A stretch of DNA of 64,000 nt. Source: Laburnicola sp. R22_1 (Eukaryota; Ascomycota; Dothideomycetes; Pleosporales; Didymosphaeriaceae). Position numbers and translations under genes: made by a program. Position 1 is the stretch's first letter, and each line of letters opens with the position of its first letter. The stretch is from contig JACONQ010000007.1 in the NCBI GenBank assembly GCA_014281115.1, forward strand, positions 2,728,001-2,792,000, read 5' to 3'. Below, piece after piece: positions 55,206-64,000 of the stretch. The notes under the pieces were generated by a model. That model worked only from the letters and a program-made list of their open reading frames with translations. It searched no databases and was not told the origin of the DNA.

Positions 55206-55610
55206 ATGGGTCGTGGAGGCTACGACCTCACCGCCTCCCCAGCCGCTCTCCTCGCAGCATACGAGGCCAAGAAAGCGGCAGACGAGGTACGATTGTCCAC
55301 GCACCCAACGCAAAGCAAGCATGGGCACCATCTAACATCACTCGCTACACAGGAGACGAGCAAGAAAAAGGCCGAGAAAGACGCGTATGATAACGCGGTC
55401 AAGAACCACAAGACAAGGCCAAAGGTATGTGTGCACCCTCATGGTTTCGTGGGCACATGTATGTCCGAATCGTCATTAATATCATGCTCATTATGTACAT
55501 AGACCACACAGCCACCGAGCACCGAGAAGACCGTCTCCCCGCAGCGTCGAGAGCAGCCTCTCGAGACCAAGGCCAAACCTGGAGCGCACGGCGGTAGTGG
55601 TACCGCGTAG
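55206..55610 (+). CDS. Small Lys-rich hypothetical protein
   Basis: Three exons (55206-55286, 55353-55424, 55503-55610) of whole codons each (27, 24, 36) give 86 residues. The sequence starts MGRGGYDLTASPAALLAAYE, then a charged helix (ETSKKKAEKDAYDNAVKNHK), then a Pro/Thr/Lys-rich end. Both introns have good GT-AG ends (gtacga...acacag with a ctaac branch, gtatgt...catag). It probably forms one basic helix. No family or function is recognised. The clean intron structure makes it a real gene. Confidence 0.72.
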
Positions 55611-55950
55611 GCCTTCTCGCAACCAGCTCTACAAAGTTTTGTGTGTGGGTATACCTCGTGGTCTTTCCAAGTCTTTCTAGCGTTTTGCTAACATTCCCAA
55701 GGAAAATGTGTTCATGGAGTCGCTCAGTTGGGTGAGCGGTTCTTGCCAAGCGGGCAGTCAGTCCAGGGTTCACAGCGCTGGAGCTCCTAGAGACGTGATG
55801 AGCGGTGTGTCAAGAGAATGAGAACATGAACGGACATAGAACAGGAAGATAGGAAACCCCAAACAATGCGAAAATGAAAAGCAAAAAAAAAAAAAAAACA
55901 TGCACCACCAAACTCCAACGCAACGCAACGCAAAACGCATCCCCACCTCT
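55611..55950. other. Intergenic interval (convergent)
   Basis: 3' regions of the small Lys-rich gene (+) and the CE3 esterase gene (-), with an A-run near 55882-55898. No further gene. Confidence 0.5.
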
Positions 55951-57044
55951 CTAACTCACCGCAACCCTCCCCCTCACCGCCTCAAAAAACCTCTGCGCCA
56001 TAAGCACATCCCCCCTCTCATTCGGATGTAACCCATCCGTCGTCATCGTCTTATAATCAAACCCCGTGAACATATCCACGACCACGATCTCACTCCCGCT
56101 CCTCGAATTCTCCCTCGCCCACCCCCCCATCGCCGCATTATACGCCACCACGCGATCCGCGACCGCCTGCCCAAACAGATTCGGATCAATAGGGATCAAC
56201 TTGCTCAGTATAAGCACCGTGTTGGGGTTCGAGGCGCGCATCTGCGAGAGTAGCTTAGAGTACGCGGACATCACTTCGGACACGGATTTGCCGGCCGTGG
56301 CGTCGTTGGTGCCGACGTGCATGAGGATCATGTCGGGTTTGGCGGCGGCGAGCCAGGCGGGGAGTTTGTTTTGCGAGGCGTAGTCGGTTACGCGGGCGCC
56401 CGAGTGGCCTTCGTTGGAGGCTGGGTAGGTGATGGGTTGGCCGGAGAGTTTGCAACCGGCTGAGGGGGTGCTGTGGGAGCCGACGAAGTTTATGTTTTTG
56501 ATGTTGGCGGATTGGAGGTTTTTCCAGAGATAGGCGCGCCAGCAGGTCTGGGGTGGGTTAGTGGGGGTTTTTGGATTTGTTTCGTTTTGGGGGTGGTGAG
56601 GAGGGACTTGGGATGAGGGTAGTGCCCGGGCGGGTGGGTCTATGGGTTGATGGATGAGAGAGCGACGGGTAAGGACGATAGATAGTGACAGGCAAATCGT
56701 AACAAGCCAGCAACGTATTCAAAGATCCACACTCTCCTCAGCCCACAAGCTCATACATTTGAAACAACTTTCCCCGTCTCCCCGCCTCTTTCTTTAAATT
56801 ACCAAGACAAACAAACAAAAACGACATCACAAGAAGAAAAGAAAAATGAATAAACCCCCAAAACTCAAAAAAAAAAACTCACAATCTCAACAATCGATGC
56901 CCCAAACGGCATAATCCTAACCGTCTGCGCTCTACTCTCCACAGCCCGCGTCCCACTCCCCAACGGAGCCGCAGCGCCCAACGACGCCAGCAGCACCAAG
57001 AGGCAGAGCCCAAGAGCAGAAGACTTTTGGAATGGAGAGCGCAT
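55951..57044 (-). CDS. Secreted SGNH/GDSL esterase, carbohydrate esterase family 3 type
   Basis: Exon 1 (56883-57044) and exon 2 (55951-56547) join in phase to 252 residues. A signal peptide opens the protein (SSALGLCLLVLLASLGAAAP). Block I is VRIMPFGASIVEITCWRAYL, with the nucleophile Ser in GAS, then INFVGSHS and EGHSGARVTDY. Block III is HVGTNDATAG (oxyanion Asn) and block V is DGLHPNERG with the catalytic Asp and His. This order fits CE3 acetylxylan esterases, which remove acetyl groups from plant xylan, so an extracellular role in plant cell-wall breakdown is likely but untested. The intron is 335 bases, long for this window, with an A-rich middle; a second small exon inside it is not needed to complete the fold. 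Confidence 0.9.
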
Positions 57045-58003
57045 GGTGTCCCGCTAGCCTATTCAACAGCTTTGAACACGTTCGCAGTGAAGAGGTTGAA
57101 AGCTGGTTCAAGTTGCTTGACTTTTGGAGAGGAAGAAATAATATGGATGGGGGAGGTTCGAGGACTCGAGTGAGGTTATAAAGAAGTCGGGGAAAGTGAG
57201 TCGAGTCGAGGATGTGAAATTGAGATATAGGATGAAGTGACATTTTGAAAGCTTCATCTATGGAGTTTATATAGACATAGACCTACCGACCCGTGCTCAA
57301 CCAAGGCCGCAAAAGAGTCGAACAGAACAAACGGGACAGGGATTACTTTGCTCGACAAACAAGCCAGCAGGTCAGCAGGATACATGTACAGTACAAGAGA
57401 GAGGCTGACGGAGTCAGGCAGGGATGCCGCAATGTCGATAGTGGCAATGTGATGGCATGGGGGGTTTCAAAGAGTGAGGTAGAGTGAGCTTTTGGACCCC
57501 GGTTCGTCGGTCCAATGTTGAACCTTATGGGAAGACAACTGACACGTACATGCACTATAGATTAGCCCCGTTCGCCCAGTGACCAAGCCTCGCGGTTAGA
57601 CACAGGGTATGCAGGGACGAGGTCGGACAGCAGGTGAGCGGAGAGGAGAGGAGCTAACGACATTGTACATTGAGCGCCGCGGAGCTTCACACTTCTCAAG
57701 TTGGAAAGCTGGCTGGTGTTGTTTCTGCTGTTGCGACGTTTACGGCGAGCAAGAGGAGCAGAGCGGTGTACCTTGGGTAGCGCATAGATGGTAGCACTAA
57801 GGTACGTCGAACTTAGCCGCGAGGGGAACGTGGGCTCTGTGCGTGCTGTCTTATTAGCATCTATTGACTGGTCACACCGAGGATCTAAACTATTCGCTCG
57901 CATCTGGTTCCTGGCGCTGTAAAAATTTCATGTTTTGAACGGGGCCCTGCTGCAAACGGTATAGCGGAAGGAACCCTGTCAGCACTACACCGTGCCCCCC
58001 GGC
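57045..58003. other. Intergenic interval
   Basis: The 5' region of the CE3 gene and further sequence without a supportable gene. Confidence 0.5.
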
Positions 58004-58127
58004 TCGGGTGCGTAGCGTAGTATCAGTGCTTTAGTGGTGTCAGGGGGCTGGTAAGGATTTTCTCATACAAATTTTGACTGTGCGCACGTGGCCGCACGAA
58101 AGCACTGATACAACGCTACGCACCCGA
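58004..58127. mobile_element. Hairpin MITE, 124 bp
   Basis: 29-base terminal inverted repeats, one starting TCGGGTGCGTAGCG (58004-58032) and its complement at 58099-58127, match at 28 of 29 positions and enclose 66 bases. The direct repeat ccggc flanks both ends (57999-58003 and 58128-58132) as a possible target duplication. It has no coding capacity. The transcript would fold into a long hairpin. The transposon superfamily is not identified. Confidence 0.7.
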
Positions 58128-58132
58128 CCGGC

Positions 58133-60230
58133 TCCGAACCAGTGGGGGGACTGTATTGGCAGAGGCCAATCTGAGCAGATCCCTGTCCAGTAGCTATGCC
58201 AGCCACTCCACATGACGACGCCTGACGCAGTACCTCACCTGCACACAAACATACGTTGCGTGCCCTCCTCCATCTCCGGGAGAAGAGCACCCGAAAAGTA
58301 CCTGCGCGCATGAATGGTCAGCCCTCAAGCACTGAGATCTAGATTGCGGTCATGTAGGTTAATAAACAACCTTTGGAAATTGATTGATTCCCGCCGACAC
58401 CCATGTCTGCCCTTCGTTTAGCGAGAAACATACAATGCGGGGAGAGAGAAAACGAGGCATACCTCCCATGGATTTGCCAGCCTCCATTGGCAACGTCAAA
58501 ACTGTAATGTGCGCAAGGCAGACTCATCCTGTGGAGATAATTAGCGCAGGCTACTTTCTGGACATATGATGCATGAACCGCCGAAGGGGAAGGGGAAGGT
58601 GGTAGAGTCGCTGGGGCGCATGCGCATTGCACACGCACAGCCCTCTGCCCTGGAGGTGCTTCCATGTCAGGCGCCGATGATGATGCCATGTCTGTCGGAG
58701 GAGAGGTATCCGAGGCTGTGGAGAAGAGATTCTAGTTAGCTACGTGACGGTGGACCCTCACATAGACATGATTGATCGGCACCATGAAGCCATGGTGTTT
58801 TAGTGCCACCATAGCCACTGAATCTCCACCTCCATTATCGACATCATCAGCATCGTCATCTGCCTTCCTTGCAAGCTGTTCCCTGGCGATGCGATTGATG
58901 GACAAATATCTCCACCACAAAGCCCTCAAATAAAAAAATTATATCTCCGGCCGGATCAAAATCGCTTGGACCACGCGCCGGTGCCGCAGGGTACGTGAGG
59001 TCAGACCAAGCTTTGCCGCGGTTCCTTCGGATGTTGATCGTGGCTGTTTCAAGCGCTAGCTAATATGTGGAGCTTGGTGCAACTGCGCTCTTCCCAGGGA
59101 CCACTTTTCACGCTTCGGGCTGTGTCGATAGACTGCTTTTTTATTGAAGATCGTCGTCGTGTGGAGATTCTAACCAAGTTCGAGTCCGCCCCATACACAG
59201 AGAGGATAAAAGAGGAGGCACTAAAACCCAGTACCTAGCACACTGTGGTAGTAACAATATACACAAAATAACGATGATTTCGTCGTTGACGTTCTGCACG
59301 GCATCATCGTGTCTGCTTTTCTATATTGAGGTGTTAGAAGAGAGAAGGCGCGGAGGTGCGCAGTGGCAGGCGGCCACTGTCGTCAAGATTCATCCTCACG
59401 CTTCCCTCGCCGTGATGGAGTACTTCACGCGATGCTTCCGGTTTCTACACATGGAGCAAGTGGTCATTGAAACATGTGTAACGTTTGTGCTGTGGTACAT
59501 ACGAAAGATAAGACCTTCAATATCCGGGTCCCCACACCACGTTTATTCCACCGGAGAACCGACATGCTTCCATAGCGCAGCGAGAACAGCTCGTGACCAT
59601 TGCAACCCTCATATAGATTAACAATCCAGCAAGCGGACCGTCAATCTTCGAGACAAAGCCTTGAGTTTGCCCTGCTGGTGGCACCATTTTCATCCTTCAA
59701 CTAATTCGATATCCATTAAAACGCCGTGAAATTGTGTGTCGATACGCCGGGAAATGATGCTGAAGTGGACCGTGTAATAGGCGTATTCAGAAAGTATGAG
59801 ATGTCGGAGGACGAACCGTTGGCCGCCTGTTACATTCCGGAAGAATGGGCCATGATCGTTCAACATCCCATCCGTCTCTGTTCATAATTTTCCACCTTTT
59901 CACCGATCTGCAATGCATGCATCTTGCGTCCTCATTCAACTCCTCCATCCCAGAAATGACCGAAGGTCTCCATAAAATGCGCAGACCAGTCATCGAAACA
60001 AGCAAACGCCATGAAACGAAAAAAGTGCTAGGGGAAAGGTGTAGGGAAAAAAGACGCATAGTTTACTCACACTTTTGAGGATAGATGGCAGAGCCAAATA
60101 TTCGAAGTAGGCTTTGGGCGGTAGAGTTAATACGTGCCTGAACAATATGTTAGCAAGCAGATTTGCTTTCTTTGGGAGTACGAATACCTAGCCAGGAGAC
60201 TGTTCGCTGACAATCTCTGCATTCTCGTCA
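58133..60230. other. Intergenic interval with weak gene-like signals
   Basis: 2.1 kb without a confirmed gene. On the minus strand, between about 58930 and 58340, an open stretch is followed by gtgagg, gctaac and ccacag in intron-like order, but no start codon or known domain fits. A plus-strand frame at 59274-59621 (115 codons) is also unrecognised. A spliced or non-coding transcript is possible. Confidence 0.4.
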
Positions 60231-61788
60231 TTACAAATCTCGCATTCTGAAGGTAGACTGGTGTCCCGGGCGGGTGAATACTCGGGGTGACCGCATTCCC
60301 CTCATTGATCCGACATTGGAGTGTGGTGAGGGTGTTGGACTACCAAGGACAGAGTCGCGCTCATCATTGGGGGCTTGCGTAGGCGTGGTAAGGTTGGTGA
60401 GGACGCGAAGATTGGCAGTACCGCGAAGATTGGGAGTACCATGAAGATTGGTAGTGCCGTGAAGATTGGGAGCACCAATATCGTCGCTGGCTCCGTCGAA
60501 CATTGATGGGTGCAAGTAATCGTTCATCTCGGCATCAGTGGCGGGGCGGATGGTGATGCTGTCAAGCGGGTCTCTAGCAGCAACCGGCTCCTCTTCGATG
60601 TTCTCCTTGTTATCTTCCTCGTACTCGATAGGCTCAGGTGCTACAGCTCTCGCCATATGCTCTTCAACAGAGTCCTCGTAGATGTTAAACGGAGTCACCT
60701 CCAAGCGATGTTCGACCCGGAAACGATGGTTGTAGCCTCCAGGGCTAGTCAGGTCGGACAGTGGAGTACGACGGCCTGCGTTATCGAACGTGATTGATGA
60801 GAGAGGAGTAGAGTGAAGTGGCGAAGAAGCACTCAGGTCGGAAGCTTCGTCTAGAGCAGCTTTAGTACATACCATTCCCTGCGCTTGCACAAAGCTCGAG
60901 CTTCGGCTACAGGGGCAACTCTTTGGCAAAGGCTGGAACAGGTTGACTTACCATCGGTCTCAGGAATCTCACGCTCTTCAATGTCTCCGGCATGAACGCT
61001 GCTCTCACGTGCTCCGTCTCCGTCGGCAGAAATACTGCTCTCGGCAGATCCTGGTCCTTCATCATCGCTGACTTCCTCGGGGCCGTTGTCAATGCTCATC
61101 TGTGCAAGCTGTTCATCTGCAGGGTAGACATTGGTGTTGTAGAGCACGTCTCGGTTCACCTGGCGGGAGGAGCGTCGGGTACCTTGACGGGCAGCGAGAC
61201 TATCAAGCTTCTTGTGCTTCTTGAACTGTGGCTGCTCGCCGATGTCACTGTCGGACTCATCGTGATCATCATCTTTGAAGTCTGTACAGTCGTCGTCATC
61301 CTCAAGACCATGTTCGGCACGGCACTTGGCAGCCTGCGAGGGTCGTAGGTACTCGTCCATTGGATGGTATCTCTGGTCATACGCAAGCTCGTTGGGCCGC
61401 GTCCCGTTAGTTGAACCACGGGTTGGATATGACAATGCCGGTGCAGAAGATGACACGGCGGTGCCTTCAGCGGTCGAATGGATCATGTCGTCTGACATTA
61501 TGATATTGCCTGGGTCAAGTCCACTGAGGAGGCTGCTGTGCTTGCGTTTTCTCAAGGCAGTGTCCTGGCAGGTTAGTATGGTGCTTAGATTTCGAACGTT
61601 GGACTGACCGTGGAAGCCGTCTTCCGCTCCAACCTTTGCAAAGGCGACTTGGACACCGGTAGCTTCCTCTGGTATCGTTTAGAGAGACTGATTTCCGATC
61701 ACGGCTGACATACCTTGGCTTGTGATGCTGCGATCTGGTGCGTGTCTGAGTCGGAAGAAGAGTTGTAGTCGCTTAAAGCTGGTGGCAT
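60231..61788 (-). CDS. Disordered nuclear-type protein with KEN and D-box motifs
   Basis: Four exons (61714-61788, 61609-61668, 60952-61564, 60231-60859) with good splice sites join in frame to 458 residues. The N-terminus MPPALSDYNSSSDSDTHQI leads to basic segments and ALRKRKHSSLLSGLDPGN. An acidic middle follows, then RRTPLSDLTSPGG, NHRFRVEHRLEVTPFNIYED and EEDNKENIEEE. RTPLSDL fits the destruction-box pattern RxxLxxL and DNKEN is a KEN box, both signals for the anaphase-promoting complex. Four 6-residue units (Asn-Leu-His/Arg-Gly-Thr-x) near the C-terminus come from an 18-base tandem repeat. No domain family is recognised. A cell-cycle or chromosome role is inferred only from the motifs. 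Confidence 0.75.
60405..60476. repeat. 18-bp tandem repeat, four copies, in coding sequence
   Basis: Units gcgaagattggcagtacc and variants start at 60405, 60423, 60441 and 60459 and encode six-residue repeats on the minus strand. Confidence 0.92.
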
Positions 61789-62765
61789 AGCAAAAGATTC
61801 TTGCGGGGCGCTATTTGCCAAGGCGAGTGAGCGTGCGGTGAAGTGCGATGAAGAGCGATAAAGTGGCGAAACTGTGGTGAAGTGGTCTGGTTGAGACGTG
61901 GTGAAGTGAAAAAGAGTGGCGCGCATCACGTCACGGATCGCGCGTCAACAGATAAACAGATAGCGGGGGGAAGGTACGCGTTTCTTCTGACGCGAAGAAG
62001 GAAGGAACGACTGCTTTGTCGGACACTCGAATACCGCTGCTGCACCGTGGAGGTCGAGCTAAAATACCCCCGCGCGACAATCATGTCTAGTTGGAAGTAG
62101 ACATGAGTGCTATGCTTTCCTGTGCTCATGTGGTGCATGTACTGCTCTGAGATATGAGCGTACAAAAGACAACTGAAGTGTTTGCGACTCGTAGCACTGT
62201 CTCGTCGATAAGTTCGAGTCTCGAGGCCCGACATCCACCCGAAGAGAGAAGAAGCTCCCTGCAACATGATGATAGCATAATGCTCAATGAGTCGAGTCAG
62301 TTTGGTGACAAGAGGCAATGAAGGAGGATAGATGAGAGTTAGTTGACGCTAGGTGAGTGGTCTAGGTAGTCGAGATGCATCACGTATTCAAGTAAAGGAA
62401 CAAGACGGATAGTAAAAGAGCGAGGTAAATGAAATATATTGAACGAACAGAAGTAATTACAATCTTTTAGATGATGCGCAGGAAAAGACAGCGAATAACG
62501 ACAGCAAAGGTTCAACCTCGACCCTGATCCAGTATTTGATCCAGTGAGTCCGCTAAAGGGGATGTGAGTAATTTTATGGCATGCTAATAATGCAAGAGAG
62601 ATGCTGTGCTGAATGTGACCGAGAATGCAAAACTGAGTCGTGTCGTGCGTAAAGTTCGTTGGCTTCTTTTCCCATGATCCATACAAAACGCCGGCCGTCC
62701 TTTGACGTGAATCGCTTGAACGCAAATAATGATTGTAATGAAATGACCAGATATAAAGCGAGATG
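61789..62765. other. Intergenic interval
   Basis: About 1 kb between two minus-strand genes. Repeated gtgaag/gcgatgaag words near 61835-61905 suggest a short decayed repeat in the promoter of the left gene. No gene is supported. Confidence 0.5.
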
Positions 62766-63770
62766 CTATGCGCGAGACGTCAATCGTATCGGCGGCATGA
62801 CGAAATTCATCTCGTCTGTGTCGTCGTCATCGTCGATTTCAATATCAACCACCTGGGAGGTTGAATGCACGCCCATGGCAGGTTGAATAATGGTAGGTAT
62901 CAGCTTCTTTTCCAAGTCTGGTACTGATATCTCTATCCGCTTTTCCATTTTGGCTTCCTGTTTTGCACCCTCTTGCTCTTCCTTCTCTTTCCGTGCAGCG
63001 CATCTTGCTATTTCGCTTTTGACGACCTCCAGCGCCTCTGCAAAATGTTCACGAATACCATCAAGCTCCTTCCGACAGTCACCCTCGCGTAATGATTGAT
63101 GGGCTGCCCTTTCGCATAGAGCTTGTGCTTGTTCTAAAGCTTTGTCGGAGGTGTCGAAGCGTTCCAGGGGTGTGGTAGCATTGTCATTTGCTGCGTGCAA
63201 CGAGGCCCCGCGTGCGCGCATCGAGGAAAGGCCAGCACGGTGCCGGTAGCCGATTTTCTTCATGATATCCTCGTCATCATCCTCATCGTCGGACGAGTTG
63301 GAGAGAGCAGCCATTGCGTTCAACTTGGCAGCCATCTTTCCTTTCCGGAGCATGTTCCGTCCCGTCCCGATTGCACGGACAAGCTGCTCAAATGCATTTT
63401 GGATCTGGCCATCGTATTGCACAACAATCATGGTCCGGGATCGCATTTTAGTAGGACCCGACTGTTGTCCGGATAGCAGGGACGGATTTTTCCGCTTTCG
63501 TGTCGTCGGTTCGCTCCGATGCGCTCCTCCGGGCGTGTCTGCCCCCTCATCTGCCCCCTCATCTGCTTCTTTTTCTTCCCGGATAGCGACGAGTTTTCGT
63601 AGCGACTCGACAGAGCCGGACTTGCGCTTCATGGGAAGCGAGCGCGACACGGGGACTTTTGCGAGCTCGCTCTGCATGGAGACGATTTTGGCTTCAATCT
63701 GGGAGGCATTCTCGAGCCATTGCGGGATGTTGTCATGCAGAAAGGCAAAAGCCTTTTCGATATCTGCCAT
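62766..63770 (-). CDS. Charged coiled-coil hypothetical protein, RKRKxxSLLSG motif
   Basis: An intronless frame of 334 residues. The start is ATG 63770 (MADIEKAFAFLHDNIPQWLE), because the frame further upstream is only Pro/Ala-rich. Features in order: a helical N-terminal region (FLHDNIPQWLENASQIEAKI), RKRKNPSLLSGQQSG, a helical block TMIVVQYDGQIQNAFEQLVR followed by GRNMLRKGKMAAKLNAM, an acidic run SSDDEDDDED, a long charged helix (KALEQAQALCERAAHQS, ARKEKEEQEGAKQEAKMEKR) and an end VVDIEIDDDDD, which fits a SUMO-interaction-like motif. No named family is recognised. A small in-frame duplication gives ADEGADEGAD. The basic motif is shared with the neighbouring gene. A nuclear role is inferred. 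Confidence 0.78.
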   Translation of the reverse strand: MADIEKAFAFLHDNIPQWLENASQIEAKIVSMQSELAKVPVSRSLPMKRKSGSVESLRKLVAIREEKEADEGADEGADTPGGAHRSEPTTRKRKNPSLLSGQQSGPTKMRSRTMIVVQYDGQIQNAFEQLVRAIGTGRNMLRKGKMAAKLNAMAALSNSSDDEDDDEDIMKKIGYRHRAGLSSMRARGASLHAANDNATTPLERFDTSDKALEQAQALCERAAHQSLREGDCRKELDGIREHFAEALEVVKSEIARCAARKEKEEQEGAKQEAKMEKRIEISVPDLEKKLIPTIIQPAMGVHSTSQVVDIEIDDDDDTDEMNFVMPPIRLTSRA

Positions 63771-64000
63771 GGCGGAGGAGTCGGCGGCGGCGGCGGCGGG
63801 ATGGGAGGAAGCGCAGGTGGGTGGAGCCAGTCGCAAGGGTTGATGCAGCGCCCTTGAGGGCGAATGGCGTGTGGCAGGCAAGGCGGAGGGTGTGTCGAAG
63901 GTAGGGCAGGCAGTGTGCGAGGAGGAGCGAAATAGCAGTCGTGCAAGTGTGCGGTGGGCGCAGTGGAGCAGGGGGGCCGGGGATGGGCTCGCTCTTATTA
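63771..64000. other. 5' region of the last gene, to window edge
   Basis: GC-rich leader and promoter sequence with GGC/GCG-type short repeats near 63784-63800. No other gene is seen. Confidence 0.45.

Noticed and set aside
58339..58930. Possible two-exon minus-strand gene with gtgagg...gctaac...ccacag
   Set aside because: The intron signals are attractive, but no start codon and no exon phase gives a convincing protein; kept only as a note.
59274..59621. 115-codon plus-strand frame
   Set aside because: No family feature or splice support.
1..64000. tRNA, rRNA or CRISPR features
   Set aside because: No B-box with a matching tRNA fold, no rRNA core sequence, and no spaced direct repeats were recognised. 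A covariance-model scan was not possible here.

Overview
The window is eukaryotic nuclear DNA from a filamentous ascomycete, most likely a Dothideomycete of the order Pleosporales; no finer placement is possible from the sequence alone. The grounds are many introns of 45-150 bases with GT(AAGT)...CTAAC/CTGAC...AG signals, a HET/NB-ARC allorecognition-type gene, fungus-restricted families (Kei1, DAP1, CE3 esterase) and intact copies of the conserved fungal genes NOP4, RPL9, SUV3, SEC1, DIB1, ATP17 and NDUFS4. There are no operons. Related genes sit side by side or head to head, and every gene is read from its own promoter.

Left part (1-11.4 kb): the 5' two thirds of a HET-NB-ARC receptor-like gene runs off the left edge. 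A 5.6 kb stretch without a recognisable gene follows, then DAP1 (heme-binding, sterol metabolism), a small Cys/His-rich protein, and an AT-rich hAT-like MITE at 10.33-10.73 kb with an 8-base target duplication.

Middle left (11.4-21.6 kb): housekeeping genes. These are NOP4 (ribosome assembly), RPL9 (eight introns and an 8-base exon), an aldo-keto reductase with a GC-AG intron, a DUF6699-like protein and a small membrane protein that ends in a minisatellite.

Transposon and orphan region (21.6-32 kb): a complete Ty1/copia element (21595-26880) has identical 131-base LTRs and a perfect 5-base target duplication. Its single gag-pol frame carries eight stop codons and no frameshift, and seven of the eight stops stand at expected Trp codons. 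Beside it are three diverged paralogues of an unnamed F-box/2EXR-like family (genes A, B, C). Gene B appears to carry an acidic Asp-Gly-Asn repeat tail with a SUMO-interaction-like motif, reached either through a short intron or past an in-frame TGA.

Right part (32-64 kb): a GH2 glycosidase with a one-base frameshift near its end, KEI1 (inositol phosphorylceramide synthase subunit), SUV3 and SEC1 head to head, DIB1 and an F-box gene head to head, two disordered proteins, ATP17 and NDUFS4 head to head (both inner-membrane respiratory subunits), a small Lys-rich protein, a secreted CE3 esterase, a 124-base hairpin MITE and two adjacent nuclear-type proteins that share an RKRKxxSLLSG motif. No tRNA, rRNA, CRISPR array or viral gene was recognised.
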